From assembly GCF_004014805.1 (NCBI RefSeq), contig NZ_ATDN01000013.1, positions 62,001 to 126,000 on the forward strand: 64,000 bases of DNA, in the 5' to 3' direction. The stretch comes from Mycolicibacterium elephantis DSM 44368. Its GTDB lineage: Bacteria; Actinomycetota; Actinomycetes; Mycobacteriales; Mycobacteriaceae. Below are positions 1-8,312 of this stretch, in pieces. Under the pieces are notes generated by a model, which did no database searches, was not told the DNA's origin, and worked only from the letters and a program-made list of their open reading frames with translations. The position numbers and the translations under genes were made by a program. Every line of letters starts with the position of its first letter. Positions within the stretch are counted from its first letter, which is position 1.

Positions 1-590
1 CGCGGGTCGGTGGCCTTGACGACCGCACCGAGGCTGCCTGCCGCGCCGATGGCGGCCAGCCCGGCCACCCCCGCGCCGACGACGAGCACCTTGGCCGGCG
101 GCACCTTGCCGGCCGCGGTGACCTGTCCGGTGAAGAACCGTCCGAAGCTGTGCGCCGCCTCCACGACCGCGCGGTAGCCGGCGATGTTCGCCATCGACGA
201 CAACACGTCCAGCGACTGCGCCCGTGAAATGCGAGGGACGGCGTCCATCGCCAGCACCGTGATGCGGCGTGCGGACAGCTTCTCCAGCAGTTCCGGGTGC
301 AGCGCCGGAGAGATCAGGCTGACCAGCGTCGCGCCGTCTTTGACGCCCGCGATCTCGGCGTCGGTGGGCGCGTTGACCTTGAGGATGACGTCGGCGCCCA
401 GGACCTGTTCAGTGCCGCCGATCTCAGCGCCGGCGTCGACGTAGGCGGCGTCGGCGAAGCTGGAGGCAGCACCGGCGCCGGACTCGACGACGACGGAGTA
501 GCCCAGCTTGAGGAGTTGTCCGACGGTCTGCGGCGTGGCGGCGACGCGCGTCTCACCGTCGTGCGATTCCCGCGGTATCCCGATAAGCAT
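1..590 (-). CDS. pntA: NAD(P) transhydrogenase alpha subunit, N-terminal part (cut by window edge)
   Basis: Reading the minus strand from the ATG at 588-590 gives an open frame to the window edge that starts MLIGIPRESHDGETRVAATP. This is the typical opening of the alanine dehydrogenase/PNT N-terminal domain. About 165 residues in, the frame reaches VLVVGAGVAGLAAIGAAGSL, a Rossmann dinucleotide-binding loop. In the proton-translocating transhydrogenase this subunit carries the NAD(H)-binding domain I and transfers hydride between NAD(H) and NADP(H) with the PntB side. About 196 residues are visible; the rest lies outside the window. Alanine dehydrogenase shares this fold, but the sequence reads closer to PntAa (Rv0155-like). 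The neighbourhood, with an Rv0158-like TetR next door, supports pntA. No strong ribosome-binding site precedes the ATG. Confidence 0.85.
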   Translation of the reverse strand, partial: MLIGIPRESHDGETRVAATPQTVGQLLKLGYSVVVESGAGAASSFADAAYVDAGAEIGGTEQVLGADVILKVNAPTDAEIAGVKDGATLVSLISPALHPELLEKLSARRITVLAMDAVPRISRAQSLDVLSSMANIAGYRAVVEAAHSFGRFFTGQVTAAGKVPPAKVLVVGAGVAGLAAIGAAGSLGAVVKATDP

Positions 591-743
591 CCGGAAAGTC
601 TGCCATCTGTCCTCTTGCGACCGGCTTGGCCCTCCCGCGCTGTTGGTCAGCGCCGGCGGCGTGCGCGGTCACTCGTGCGCCGAGATCGACGTTCAGGCGC
701 GATCTACTCGCACTTTCCCGCCCGTTTGTCCCTTCGGGCGTAG

Positions 744-854
744 TTAGACCGGAGGGTAGGCCGGTGGGGGGTAGACGCCGCGCAGAATCCAGGCGAACCA
801 GTTGACTCCGTACTCCAACTCGTCGCTCGCGTCATAGTCCGGGTTCGGATCCAC
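744..854 (-). CDS. Small protein of 36 residues, function unknown
   Basis: A short minus-strand frame starts at GTG 854, with GAGAGGTG about 5-10 bases upstream as a good ribosome-binding site, and ends at TAA 744. The product begins VDPNPDYDASDELEYG, contains one tryptophan-rich hydrophobic patch (VNWFAWILRGVY) and ends PPPAYPPV. An acidic head, an aromatic patch and a proline tail look like a real small protein rather than noise. M. tuberculosis has a small annotated ORF (Rv0157A, from memory) between pntB and the Rv0158 TetR, and this may be its counterpart. The frame stays open further upstream to 932, but the ribosome-binding site favours 854. Function is unknown. Confidence 0.5.
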   Translation of the reverse strand: MDPNPDYDASDELEYGVNWFAWILRGVYPPPAYPPV

Positions 855-980
855 GTCATCACCTCTCGAGTGCGGCCCGCTCTGGCGCAAGTCTAGACCC
901 GCCGATTGCGTCGGCGATAGCCCTGGCCCCATAAACTAGCCAACCAGTTGATTGACGCCCGAACAGGCTTCGGGCCTGCA

Positions 981-986
981 TATAGT
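981..986 (+). promoter_or_regulatory. -10 box of the TetR-fadE operon, giving a nearly leaderless start
   Basis: TATAGT sits 8 bases before the ATG at 995, so transcription should begin within a few bases of the start codon, as is common in mycobacteria. Upstream at 941-950 lies CAAC-CA-GTTG, a short inverted repeat that could be the operator for the TetR encoded just downstream. No convincing -35 at 17 bp spacing is seen. Inferred from sequence only. Confidence 0.45.
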
Positions 987-994
987 GAGTCGCC

Positions 995-1672
995 ATGTCC
1001 GTTTCGTCCGCCGAAAGCAGCAACGGGAAGTCCCGTCGCGAAGAGCTGTTGGCCGTCGCCACCAAGCTGTTCGCAGCGCGCGGATATCACGGCACCCGGA
1101 TGGATGACGTGGCCGACGCGGTCGGGCTGAACAAGGCGACGGTGTATCACTACTACGCCAGCAAGTCGCTGATCCTCTACGACATCTACAAGGGCGCCGC
1201 CGACTTCACCGTCGACGCCGTGCACGACGACCCGACCGCGTCCGCACGCGAGACGATCTACCACTTCACCCACAGGTTGCTCGTCGGCATCGCCAGCGAC
1301 ATCGAGCGCGCCGCGGTGTACTTCCAGGAGGGGCCGTACATCACGGAGTGGTTCACCGAGGACCAGGTGGCCTACATCCGGCAGGCCGAGGCGCAGGTGT
1401 ACGAGCACATCCGCGACGTGATCGACCGCGGCATCGAGAGCGGCGAGTTCTACGACTGCGACTCGCACGTGCTCGCCCTCGGCTACATCGGAATGACGCT
1501 GGGCGCATACCGCTGGCTGCGGCCGCAGGGCAGGCGCACCGCCCAGGAGATCGCCGTCGAGTTCAGCACGGCCCTGCTGCGCGGCCTGATCCGCGACGAG
1601 ACCGTGCGCGTGGAGTCCCCGCTGGGGATCGACCTACCCACCACCGAGAGCACTGCGCAGGCCCAGCCATGA
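995..1672 (+). CDS. TetR/AcrR family regulator (Rv0158-like)
   Basis: A 225-residue protein with the N-terminal helix-turn-helix of TetR regulators: SRREELLAVATKLFAARGYH, then MDDVADAVGLNKATVYHYYA and the SKSLILYDI segment. The C-terminal ligand domain (about residues 75-205) resembles the KstR2/Rv0158 type linked to acyl-CoA metabolism. Its stop overlaps the start of the acyl-CoA dehydrogenase gene (ATGA at 1669-1672), so the two are translationally coupled and the dehydrogenase is the likely target. The start is the ATG at 995, just after a -10 box. The ligand is unknown; an acyl-CoA is an inference from the partner gene. Confidence 0.85.
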   Translation: MSVSSAESSNGKSRREELLAVATKLFAARGYHGTRMDDVADAVGLNKATVYHYYASKSLILYDIYKGAADFTVDAVHDDPTASARETIYHFTHRLLVGIASDIERAAVYFQEGPYITEWFTEDQVAYIRQAEAQVYEHIRDVIDRGIESGEFYDCDSHVLALGYIGMTLGAYRWLRPQGRRTAQEIAVEFSTALLRGLIRDETVRVESPLGIDLPTTESTAQAQP

Positions 1673-3465
1673 AATCGAATCTGCTGTCCCGACGTGACAT
1701 CGACTTCCTGCTGTTCGAATGGCTCCGGGTCGACGAGCTGACGAAGCGCCCGCGGTTCGCCGAGCACTCCCGGGAGACGCTGGAAGGGGCGCTGGAGCTG
1801 TGTGAGCAGCTGGCCACCCGCTACTTCGCGAACCACAACAAGAAGAGCGACGCCAACGAGCCCAGCTTCGACGGCGAGAAGGTCACCGTCATCGAGGAGG
1901 TCAAACAGGCCTGGGACGCGTTCGCCGACGCCGACCTGCTCGGCATGTCGATGGACAACGAGCGCGGCGGCGCCCAGTTGCCGTTCGCCGTGGCCGAAGC
2001 CGGCTTCGCCTGGTTCGCCGCCGGCAACATCGCCACCGCCGGCTACCTCATGCTCACCATCGCCAACGCCAACCTGCTGAGCCGGTTCGGCACCGACGAG
2101 CAGATCGAGCGCTTCTTCGAACCGATGCTGGCAGGGCAGTTCTCGGGCACGATGGCGCTCTCGGAGCCCCAGGCGGGCTCCTCGCTGGCCGACATCGTCA
2201 CCCGGGCGGAGCCGCAGGAGGACGGCACCTACCGGCTGTTCGGAAACAAGATGTGGATCTCCGGCGGGGACCACGAGTTGACCGACAACATCGTCCACCT
2301 GGTGCTGGCCAAGATCCCCGGCGGCCCGCCCGGCACCAAGGGCATCTCGTTGTTCATCGTGCCCAAGTTCCTGGTCGGCGCCGACGGGTCCGTCGGCGAG
2401 CGCAACGACGTGGTGCTCGCAGGGCTGAACCACAAGATGGGCCAGCGGGGTATCACCAACGCGTTGCTCAACTTCGGGGAGGGCAAGTTCAGCCCCGGCG
2501 GAAAGCCCGGTGCGGTCGGTTATCTGGTGGGTGAAGAGCACCGCGGCATCGTCTACATGTTCACGATGATGAACGAGGCACGGCTGCTCGTCGGGATGGC
2601 CGCGGTGGCCCTCGGCTACACCGGATATCTCAAGTCGGTGCAGTACGCGCGCGAGCGCCCGCAGGGTCGCCCGCTGACGGCCAACGATCCGGCAGCCCCG
2701 CAGATCCCCATCGTCGAGCATGCTGACGTCAAACGAATGTTGTTGGCGCAGAAGGCTTATGTCGAGGGTGGGATGGCGCTGCAGCTGTACTGCGCCAAGC
2801 TCATCGACCAGACCAACAGCGCCGAGTCCGACGAGGAGCGCGAGACCAGCGCCCTGTTGCTCGACCTGCTGACCCCGGTCGGCAAGAGCTGGCCCTCGCA
2901 ATGGTGCGTGGAAGCCAACAACCTGGCGATCCAGGTGCACGGCGGCTACGGCTACACCCGCGAGTACGACGTCGAGCAGCACTACCGGGACAACCGGCTC
3001 AACCCGATCCACGAGGGCACGCACGGCATTCAGAGCCTGGACCTGCTGGGCCGCAAGATCCCGGCCCGCGGCGGTGCCGCGCTGACGGCATTGGGCACCG
3101 TCGTCGGCCGCTCGATGGCCACCGCCACCGAGCTCGGCGGCGAACTCGCCGAACACGCCGCCGCTCTCGACGCCACCTGGCAACGGCTGGTCGCCGTCAC
3201 GACCGCGATGTTCGGTTCCGGTGACATCGAGGCCGCGATGGCCAACAGCGTGGTCTACCTCGAGGCGTTCGGTCACATTGTGGTCGCGTGGATCTGGTTG
3301 GAGCAGCTGATCGCCGCGCACGGCCGCGACGGCGACTTCTACGACGGCAAGCGCGCGGCGGGCCGCTACTTCTTCCGCTACGAGTTGCCCAAGACCGGGC
3401 CGCAACTCGACCTGCTGGAAAGCCTGGACCGCACCACGCTCGACATGCGCGACAGCTGGTTCTAG
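1669..3465 (+). CDS. Acyl-CoA dehydrogenase (FadE family)
   Basis: A 598-residue flavoprotein expected to introduce the alpha-beta double bond in acyl-CoA substrates. Visible family features are FSGTMALSEPQAGSSLADIV (FAD/substrate loop, about residues 158-177), WISGGDHE, the helical domain with RLLVGMAAVALGYTGYLKSV, and QVHGGYGYTREYDVEQHYRD followed by NPIHEGTHGIQSLDLLGRKI near the flavin site. At about 600 residues it belongs to the longer FadE type with an extra C-terminal helical domain. It is co-translated with the upstream TetR. The 3' end overlaps that of the convergent alcohol dehydrogenase gene by 4 bases. The exact substrate cannot be read from sequence. Confidence 0.9.
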   Translation: MKSNLLSRRDIDFLLFEWLRVDELTKRPRFAEHSRETLEGALELCEQLATRYFANHNKKSDANEPSFDGEKVTVIEEVKQAWDAFADADLLGMSMDNERGGAQLPFAVAEAGFAWFAAGNIATAGYLMLTIANANLLSRFGTDEQIERFFEPMLAGQFSGTMALSEPQAGSSLADIVTRAEPQEDGTYRLFGNKMWISGGDHELTDNIVHLVLAKIPGGPPGTKGISLFIVPKFLVGADGSVGERNDVVLAGLNHKMGQRGITNALLNFGEGKFSPGGKPGAVGYLVGEEHRGIVYMFTMMNEARLLVGMAAVALGYTGYLKSVQYARERPQGRPLTANDPAAPQIPIVEHADVKRMLLAQKAYVEGGMALQLYCAKLIDQTNSAESDEERETSALLLDLLTPVGKSWPSQWCVEANNLAIQVHGGYGYTREYDVEQHYRDNRLNPIHEGTHGIQSLDLLGRKIPARGGAALTALGTVVGRSMATATELGGELAEHAAALDATWQRLVAVTTAMFGSGDIEAAMANSVVYLEAFGHIVVAWIWLEQLIAAHGRDGDFYDGKRAAGRYFFRYELPKTGPQLDLLESLDRTTLDMRDSWF

Positions 3466-4568
3466 CCGAACGCGATGATCTGCCGGACGGCCCTGCCTTC
3501 GGCCAGTTCGTCCATCCCGGCGTTGACGTCGGCCAGCGAGATGGTCGAAGACACCAGCGATCCCACCGGCAGCCGCCCGTCGCGCCACATGCCCACGAAG
3601 CGTGGAATCTCGCGCTGCGGCACCGCCGAGCCGAGGTAGCTGCCGATCAGCGTGCGTCCTTCGGCGACGAAACCCAACGGCGACAGCGACATCCGTGCGT
3701 CGGGGGAGGGCAGGCCGACCGTGACGGTGCGCCCGCCCGGCGCCGTCAACGCGACCGCGGTCTCCACCGCCGCGGCGTGCCCGACGGCTTCGATCACCAC
3801 CGCAGCCCTGACGCCGTCGTCGAGGGCCTCCTGCGGGCTGTACGCGGCGTGCACGCCGAGCGACCTGGCCCGCGCGAGCTTGTCGGGCAGCCGGTCCACA
3901 CCGACGACGCGCACGTCGTCGTGCGCCAGCGCGGTGAGCACCGCCGCCATCCCGACCCCGCCGAGACCCACCACCGCCACGGTCTCACCGGGGCGCGGGC
4001 GGCCTGCGTTGACCACCGCACCCCCGCCGGTCAGAACCGCGCACCCGAGCAGCGAGGCGACGACGGGCGGCACATCGGAGGCGACGGGCACCACCGAGCG
4101 GCGGTCCACGACCGCGTGCGTGGCGAACCCCGACACCCCCAGGTGGTGGTGAACCGGTCGACCGTCGCGGCTCAACCGTCGTGCCCCGGTCATCAGCGTG
4201 CCCGCGTTGTTGACCGCGCTGCCGGGCTCACACGGCGTCAACCCGTCGGTGGCGCAGGCCGCGCACTGCCCGCACCGCGGCAGGAAGGTCATCACCACGC
4301 GGTCACCCGCGTCGACGTCGGCCACCCCGGCGCCGACCTCCTCGACGGTCCCGGCCGCTTCGTGACCGAGCAGCATCGGCACCGGTCGCACCCGGCTGCC
4401 GTCGACCACCGACAGATCCGAATGGCACAGCCCCGCGGCCTCGATGCGCACGAGCAGTTCGCCGCTGCCCGGCGGCGCCAGGTCCAGCTCGGCGATCGAA
4501 AGCGGCCGCGATTCGGCGTACGGCCGGGGCCGACCGATCTCTTCGAGCACCGCGCCGCGGATTCTCAT
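3462..4568 (-). CDS. adhE1: Zinc-dependent alcohol dehydrogenase, AdhE1-like (Rv0162c)
   Basis: A medium-chain zinc alcohol dehydrogenase of about 368 residues from the ATG at 4568 (MRIRGAVLEEIGRPRPYAES). The catalytic zinc region is GLCHSDLS followed by GHEAAGTVEEVG. The structural zinc site is CGQCAACATDGLTPC, with all four cysteines. The NAD-binding loop is GLGGVGMAAVL. It should oxidise alcohols or reduce aldehydes using NAD(H), cytosolic. It lies beside the Rv0163/Rv0164 homologues as in M. tuberculosis, which supports the name. An in-frame ATG at 4580 is also possible, but 4568 gives the family-typical N-terminus. The divergent thioesterase starts only 36 bases away. Confidence 0.85.
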   Translation of the reverse strand: MRIRGAVLEEIGRPRPYAESRPLSIAELDLAPPGSGELLVRIEAAGLCHSDLSVVDGSRVRPVPMLLGHEAAGTVEEVGAGVADVDAGDRVVMTFLPRCGQCAACATDGLTPCEPGSAVNNAGTLMTGARRLSRDGRPVHHHLGVSGFATHAVVDRRSVVPVASDVPPVVASLLGCAVLTGGGAVVNAGRPRPGETVAVVGLGGVGMAAVLTALAHDDVRVVGVDRLPDKLARARSLGVHAAYSPQEALDDGVRAAVVIEAVGHAAAVETAVALTAPGGRTVTVGLPSPDARMSLSPLGFVAEGRTLIGSYLGSAVPQREIPRFVGMWRDGRLPVGSLVSSTISLADVNAGMDELAEGRAVRQIIAFG

Positions 4569-4603
4569 GGCTACCAGCATGGCGGCGCTGACACACTGCT
4601 GCC

Positions 4604-5041
4604 ATGAGTAGCGCTGAGGCGCGGCCGAACGCCGAGGACTTCCGGGTGCACTGGCCGGTGTCGACGCGGTGGATGGACAACGACATGTTCGGCCACCTCA
4701 ACAACGCGGTGTACTACGGGCTGTTCGACACGGCGATCAACGGCTGGATCAACACCACCTGCGGGATCGACCCGACGACGGCGCCCTGGCTCGGCGTGGT
4801 CGCCGAGTCGGGCTGCAGGTACTTCTCGGAGCTGAGGTTTCCCGACCCCTTGACGGTCGGTCTGGCGGTGACGCGGCTCGGCAACAGCAGCGTCACCTAC
4901 CGGCTGGGGCTGTGGAAACCGGACGGTCCGGTGGCCGCGGTCGGGCACTGGGTGCACGTCTATGTCGACCGTGTCACCCGCAGGCCGGTGTCGATCCCCG
5001 AAACCGTTCGCGCGCTGGTGGAAACGGCCCGCTGCGAGTAG
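4604..5041 (+). CDS. 4HBT-type acyl-CoA thioesterase (Rv0163-like)
   Basis: A 145-residue single-hotdog protein. The family signature is WPVSTRWMDNDMFGHLNNAV, in which the D/N-x-x-G-H-x-N-N pattern marks the 4-hydroxybenzoyl-CoA thioesterase active site. It continues VYYGLFDTAINGWI. It should hydrolyse an acyl-CoA or aryl-CoA thioester in the cytosol. It is followed 16 bases later by the SRPBCC gene, and the pair matches Rv0163-Rv0164, so they are probably one transcript. The substrate is unknown. Confidence 0.8.
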   Translation: MSSAEARPNAEDFRVHWPVSTRWMDNDMFGHLNNAVYYGLFDTAINGWINTTCGIDPTTAPWLGVVAESGCRYFSELRFPDPLTVGLAVTRLGNSSVTYRLGLWKPDGPVAAVGHWVHVYVDRVTRRPVSIPETVRALVETARCE

Positions 5042-5057
5042 TCGATATGCTCGACGG

Positions 5058-5498
5058 ATGCCGCTCGTGAGCAAGACCGTCGAGGTCGAGGCGTCCGCCG
5101 AGGCGATCATGGGGATCGTCGCCGACTTCGAGGCGTATCCGGAGTGGAACGCCGAGATCAAGGGCTGCTGGGTGCTGGCGCGATACAACGACGGCCGGCC
5201 CAGCCAGCTGCGGCTCGACGTGGTCGTGCAGGGCCAGTCGGGCACGTTCATCACCGCCGTGTACTACCCGGGGGAGAACCAGATCTACACGATGCTGCAG
5301 CAGGGCGACCACTTCACCAAGCAGGAGCAGAGGTTCTCGGTGGTGCCGATCGGGGCGACATCGTTGCTGACCGTCGACCTCGAGGTCGAGACCAAGCTGG
5401 CCATCCCCAACACGATGGTCAAGAAGGCGATCGGGGACACCCTGGACTACCTGGCCGACAACCTCAAGACGCGCGCCGAGCAGCTGGCCGCCAAGTAG
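5058..5498 (+). CDS. TB18.5: SRPBCC family protein, TB18.5-like (Rv0164)
   Basis: A 146-residue protein from ATG 5058 (MPLVSKTVEVEASAEAIMGI) with the START/polyketide-cyclase-like fold pattern: an opening beta strand, ADFEAYPEWNAEIKGCWVL, and a long C-terminal helix (MVKKAIGDTLDYLADNLKTR). Such proteins bind hydrophobic ligands. The M. tuberculosis counterpart is the culture-filtrate antigen TB18.5, but no signal peptide is visible here. The last codons and stop are duplicated 128 bases downstream (see the repeat at 5480-5628). Confidence 0.8.
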   Translation: MPLVSKTVEVEASAEAIMGIVADFEAYPEWNAEIKGCWVLARYNDGRPSQLRLDVVVQGQSGTFITAVYYPGENQIYTMLQQGDHFTKQEQRFSVVPIGATSLLTVDLEVETKLAIPNTMVKKAIGDTLDYLADNLKTRAEQLAAK

Positions 5499-5628
5499 CC
5501 GGAAACATGACGGATTTCGCCGATTCTCGTCACCATCCCGACGTTCGGCGGGCTTAACGGGTTGATTGCAGCCATCAGGTGCATGCGATCAACCCGTTAG
5601 TGCCACCGCAGCTGGCCGCCAAGTAGCC
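5480..5628. repeat. Direct repeat of a gene end flanking a stem-loop
   Basis: The 21 bases at 5480-5500, which encode the last residues and stop of the TB18.5-like gene, recur exactly at 5608-5628. Between them lies an inverted repeat with perfect 11-base arms (AACGGGTTGAT at 5556-5566 and ATCAACCCGTT at 5588-5598). The layout suggests a small insertion or a slippage duplication that left a second copy of the gene end. The stem-loop could serve as the transcription terminator between this operon and the convergent mce1R gene. Confidence 0.75.
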
Positions 5629-5633
5629 CGGGG

Positions 5634-6326
5634 TCAGCTCCACAACCCGGTCTCCTCCAAACGGGCGATCAGCCGCTTCGCGCCGTCGGCGAACTCACCA
5701 CCGGTCAGCCGGATGACCGCGTCGGCGTCCCGCCGGCGCAGCGCCGCGATCAGCTTGCGGTGACGGGTCAACGCCGCAGCCCCCCAGTGCGCATCGTCCG
5801 TGTAGATCCGGCCCGGCAGATACCGCGCGACGTGCAGCAGGAACCAGGCCAACTTGATCCGGCCGGTGGACAGGTTGAACGCCCGGTGAAAGGCGAACTC
5901 GGCCGACGCGATCTCCCTCGCGTTGCCCTGCTCGATCGCCGCGGCCAGCGCGTCGTTGAGCTCCTCGAGCTCGTCGATCTCGGCGTCGGTGATCCGCTCG
6001 GCCGCGGTGGCCGCCAACTCCTTGGCGATCGTGCCCTGCAGCCAGAAGATGTCCTCGACATCGGCGCGGGTCAGCGGGACGACCACGTGGCCCCGGTGCG
6101 GTTCGAGCTGCACCATGCCCTCGCCGCGCAGCGTGCGCAGCGCCTCACGCACCGGGGTGATGCTGACCCCCAGCGCGGCGGCGGTCTCGTCCAGCCGGAT
6201 GTACGTGCCGGGCCGCAGCGTCCGGGTCATGATGTCGGCGCGCAACCGGTTGGCCACCTTGTCCGACAGCTGCTCACGCCGTACCCCGCGAGGGGGCCCC
6301 GGAAAGGGGGTGGCCGGTGCGTTCAC
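5634..6326 (-). CDS. mce1R: GntR/FadR family regulator Mce1R
   Basis: A 230-residue regulator. The winged helix at residues 17-85 reads REQLSDKVANRLRADIMTRT, LDETAAALGVSITPVREALR and EGMVQLEPHRGHVV, followed by an all-helical FCD effector domain with metal/ligand histidines (FHRAFNLS, LTRHRKLIAALRRRD). In M. tuberculosis Mce1R (Rv0165c) represses the mce1 operon and is encoded divergently from fadD5, exactly as here. The effector is thought to be fatty-acid related. The gene starts ATG 6326 and shares a short intergenic region with fadD5 containing an operator-like palindrome. Confidence 0.92.
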   Translation of the reverse strand: MNAPATPFPGPPRGVRREQLSDKVANRLRADIMTRTLRPGTYIRLDETAAALGVSITPVREALRTLRGEGMVQLEPHRGHVVVPLTRADVEDIFWLQGTIAKELAATAAERITDAEIDELEELNDALAAAIEQGNAREIASAEFAFHRAFNLSTGRIKLAWFLLHVARYLPGRIYTDDAHWGAAALTRHRKLIAALRRRDADAVIRLTGGEFADGAKRLIARLEETGLWS

Positions 6327-6401
6327 TGTCTTCTCCGGTCATCTGGCGAGGGCTTGTCCCCGAACCGCCGAGGCCATAGTGTGACCGGGGCAACAACAAT
6401 G

Positions 6402-6411
6402 TTTGATCAAA
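6402..6411. promoter_or_regulatory. Candidate Mce1R operator in the mce1R-fadD5 gap
   Basis: The perfect 10-base palindrome TTTGATCAAA lies in an AT-rich patch of a very GC-rich intergenic region. It sits inside a larger imperfect dyad in which TGTTTGAT (from 6400) pairs with ATCAACA (to 6419). FadR-type regulators bind short dyads of this kind. Position between mce1R and fadD5 makes it the best operator candidate. Confidence 0.5.
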
Positions 6412-6450
6412 TATCAACACTGTGCAACCCGGAGATGGAGTACACCTCTG

Positions 6451-8091
6451 TTGACCGAGCCCGACCCCACCCAACAGCCGTATCTCGCCCGAAGGCAGAA
6501 CTGGACCAACCAGCTCGCTCGCCACGCCCTGATGCAGCCCGACGGGGTGGCCCTGCGCTTCTTGGGAAAGACCACCACCTGGCGTGAGCTCGATGAGCGC
6601 GTCGCGAGGCTCGCCGGGGCGCTGAGCCGGCGCGGGGTGCAGTTCGGCGACCGGGTGCTGATCCTGATGCTCAACCGCACCGAGTACATCGAGGCGTTCC
6701 TCGCGGCCAACAAGCTCGGCGCGATCGCCGTCCCGGTCAACTTCCGCATGACCCCTCCGGAGATCGCCTTCCTGGTCAGCGACTGCCAGGCCAAGGTGGT
6801 CATCACCGAGGCGGTGCTGGCGAACGTGGCCGCCGCGGTCCGCGACCTCGACCCGACACTGACCACCGTGATCGTCGCCGGCGGTGCGACCGATCAGAAC
6901 TTGATCGGCTACGACGACCTGATCGACGAGGAGGGTGAACCGGCCCCGACGGTCGACATCCCCAACGACTCGCCGGCACTGATCATGTACACGTCAGGCA
7001 CCACCGGCAGGCCCAAGGGCGCGGTGCTCACCCACACCAACCTCGCCGGGCAGGCGCTGACATTCCTGTTCACCAACGGCGCCGACATCAACAACGACGT
7101 CGGCTTCGTCGGTGTGCCGCTGTTCCACATCGCGGGCATCGGCAACATGATCCCCGGCCTGCTGCTGGGCCGGCCGACGGTGATCTATCCGCTGGGCGCC
7201 TTCGATCCCGGCGCGCTGCTGGACGTGCTCGAGGCGGAGAAGGTCACCGGCATCTTCCTGGTGCCCGCGCAGTGGCAGGCGGTGTGCGCCGAGCAGAGCG
7301 CCCGCCCCCGCCGGCTACAGCTGCGGGTGCTGTCGTGGGGCGCGGCGCCCGCCTCGGACACGTTGCTGCGCACCATGTCCGACACGTTCCCTGGCACGCA
7401 GATCCTGGCCGCGTTCGGCCAGACCGAGATGTCGCCGGTGACGTGCATGTTGTTGGGCGACGACGCGATCCGCAAGCTGGGCTCGGTCGGCAAGGTCATC
7501 CCGACGGTCGCCGCGCGCATCGTCGATGACGACATGAACGACGTACCGATCGGCGAGGTGGGCGAGATCGTCTACCGGGCGCCGACCCTGATGGCCGGCT
7601 ACTGGAACAACCCGCAGGCCACCGCCGAGGCGTTCGCGGGCGGGTGGTTCCACTCCGGCGACCTCGTTCGCCAGGACGAGGAGGGCTACATCTGGGTCGT
7701 CGACCGCAAGAAGGACATGATCATCTCCGGTGGCGAGAACATCTACTGCGCGGAGGTCGAGAACGCCCTGGCCGCCCATCCAGCAATCGCCGAGGTGGCG
7801 GTGATCGGCCGCCGGGACGAGAAGTGGGGCGAGGTCCCCGTCGCGGTGGTGGCTCTCGGCCAGGACGCCGACGGTGATCTTGACCTGCGCGATCTCGACG
7901 AGTTCCTGTCCCAGCGGCTCGCCAGGTACAAGCATCCGAAGGTCCTCGAGGTGGTCGACGCGCTGCCGCGAAACCCCGCCGGCAAGGTGCTCAAGACCGA
8001 ATTGCGGGAGCGGTTTGCCGTCGGCAAAACCGGTGACGCCGGCGAAAGTGCCACTCCGCCAACAGTTTCTGCCGGAGCCCAGGAGGAGTAG
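6451..8091 (+). CDS. fadD5: Fatty-acid-CoA ligase FadD5, first gene of the mce1 operon
   Basis: A 546-residue adenylate-forming enzyme that activates fatty acids to acyl-CoA through an acyl-AMP. The AMP-binding P-loop is MYTSGTTGRPKGAVLTHTNL, and the other motifs are GVPLFHIAGIGNM, FGQTEMSPVT, WFHSGDLV and VDRKKDMIISGGENIYCAEV. The catalytic lysine region near the end is LPRNPAGKVLKTELRER. The chosen start is TTG 6451, which has GGAG about ten bases upstream (6437-6440) and aligns with the family N-terminus; a longer frame from 6403 is less likely because it would cover the operator. In the mce1 system FadD5 would activate imported or recycled fatty acids. Confidence 0.92.
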   Translation: MTEPDPTQQPYLARRQNWTNQLARHALMQPDGVALRFLGKTTTWRELDERVARLAGALSRRGVQFGDRVLILMLNRTEYIEAFLAANKLGAIAVPVNFRMTPPEIAFLVSDCQAKVVITEAVLANVAAAVRDLDPTLTTVIVAGGATDQNLIGYDDLIDEEGEPAPTVDIPNDSPALIMYTSGTTGRPKGAVLTHTNLAGQALTFLFTNGADINNDVGFVGVPLFHIAGIGNMIPGLLLGRPTVIYPLGAFDPGALLDVLEAEKVTGIFLVPAQWQAVCAEQSARPRRLQLRVLSWGAAPASDTLLRTMSDTFPGTQILAAFGQTEMSPVTCMLLGDDAIRKLGSVGKVIPTVAARIVDDDMNDVPIGEVGEIVYRAPTLMAGYWNNPQATAEAFAGGWFHSGDLVRQDEEGYIWVVDRKKDMIISGGENIYCAEVENALAAHPAIAEVAVIGRRDEKWGEVPVAVVALGQDADGDLDLRDLDEFLSQRLARYKHPKVLEVVDALPRNPAGKVLKTELRERFAVGKTGDAGESATPPTVSAGAQEE

Positions 8092-8312
8092 CAGATGGAT
8101 TCGCGGTTACCGCTGGTTGCGGCGCGAATACTGCAGATGCGATACACCTCGGCGATCGGATCGGGTACAGTCCGGTGGTCTGCCTTACTACTGGCGAGTA
8201 AGGAGACGTTGGTCACAGACACCAGGCTCGAAGAACTCGAACAAGGAGGGCGCGTGCGACAGGCGCAGTTGTTGCGCCACGACACTCGCGATTTCGTCGT
8301 GGGAGTGCACTG
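8092..8312 (+). promoter_or_regulatory. fadD5-yrbE1A spacer, possible internal promoter
   Basis: This 221-base gap is the longest inside an otherwise gapless operon. M. tuberculosis is reported to have an internal promoter at the same place. An open frame of 73 codons (8095-8316) crosses it and ends by overlapping the yrbE1A start, but its composition and product are unconvincing. GGGAG at 8301-8305 serves as ribosome-binding site for yrbE1A. No clear -35/-10 pair was identified by eye. Confidence 0.35.

Noticed and set aside
1483..3588. 700-codon antisense frame opposite the TetR and acyl-CoA dehydrogenase genes
   Set aside because: High GC leaves third-position-biased antisense frames open; composition is Arg/Val/Ala-rich with no motifs.
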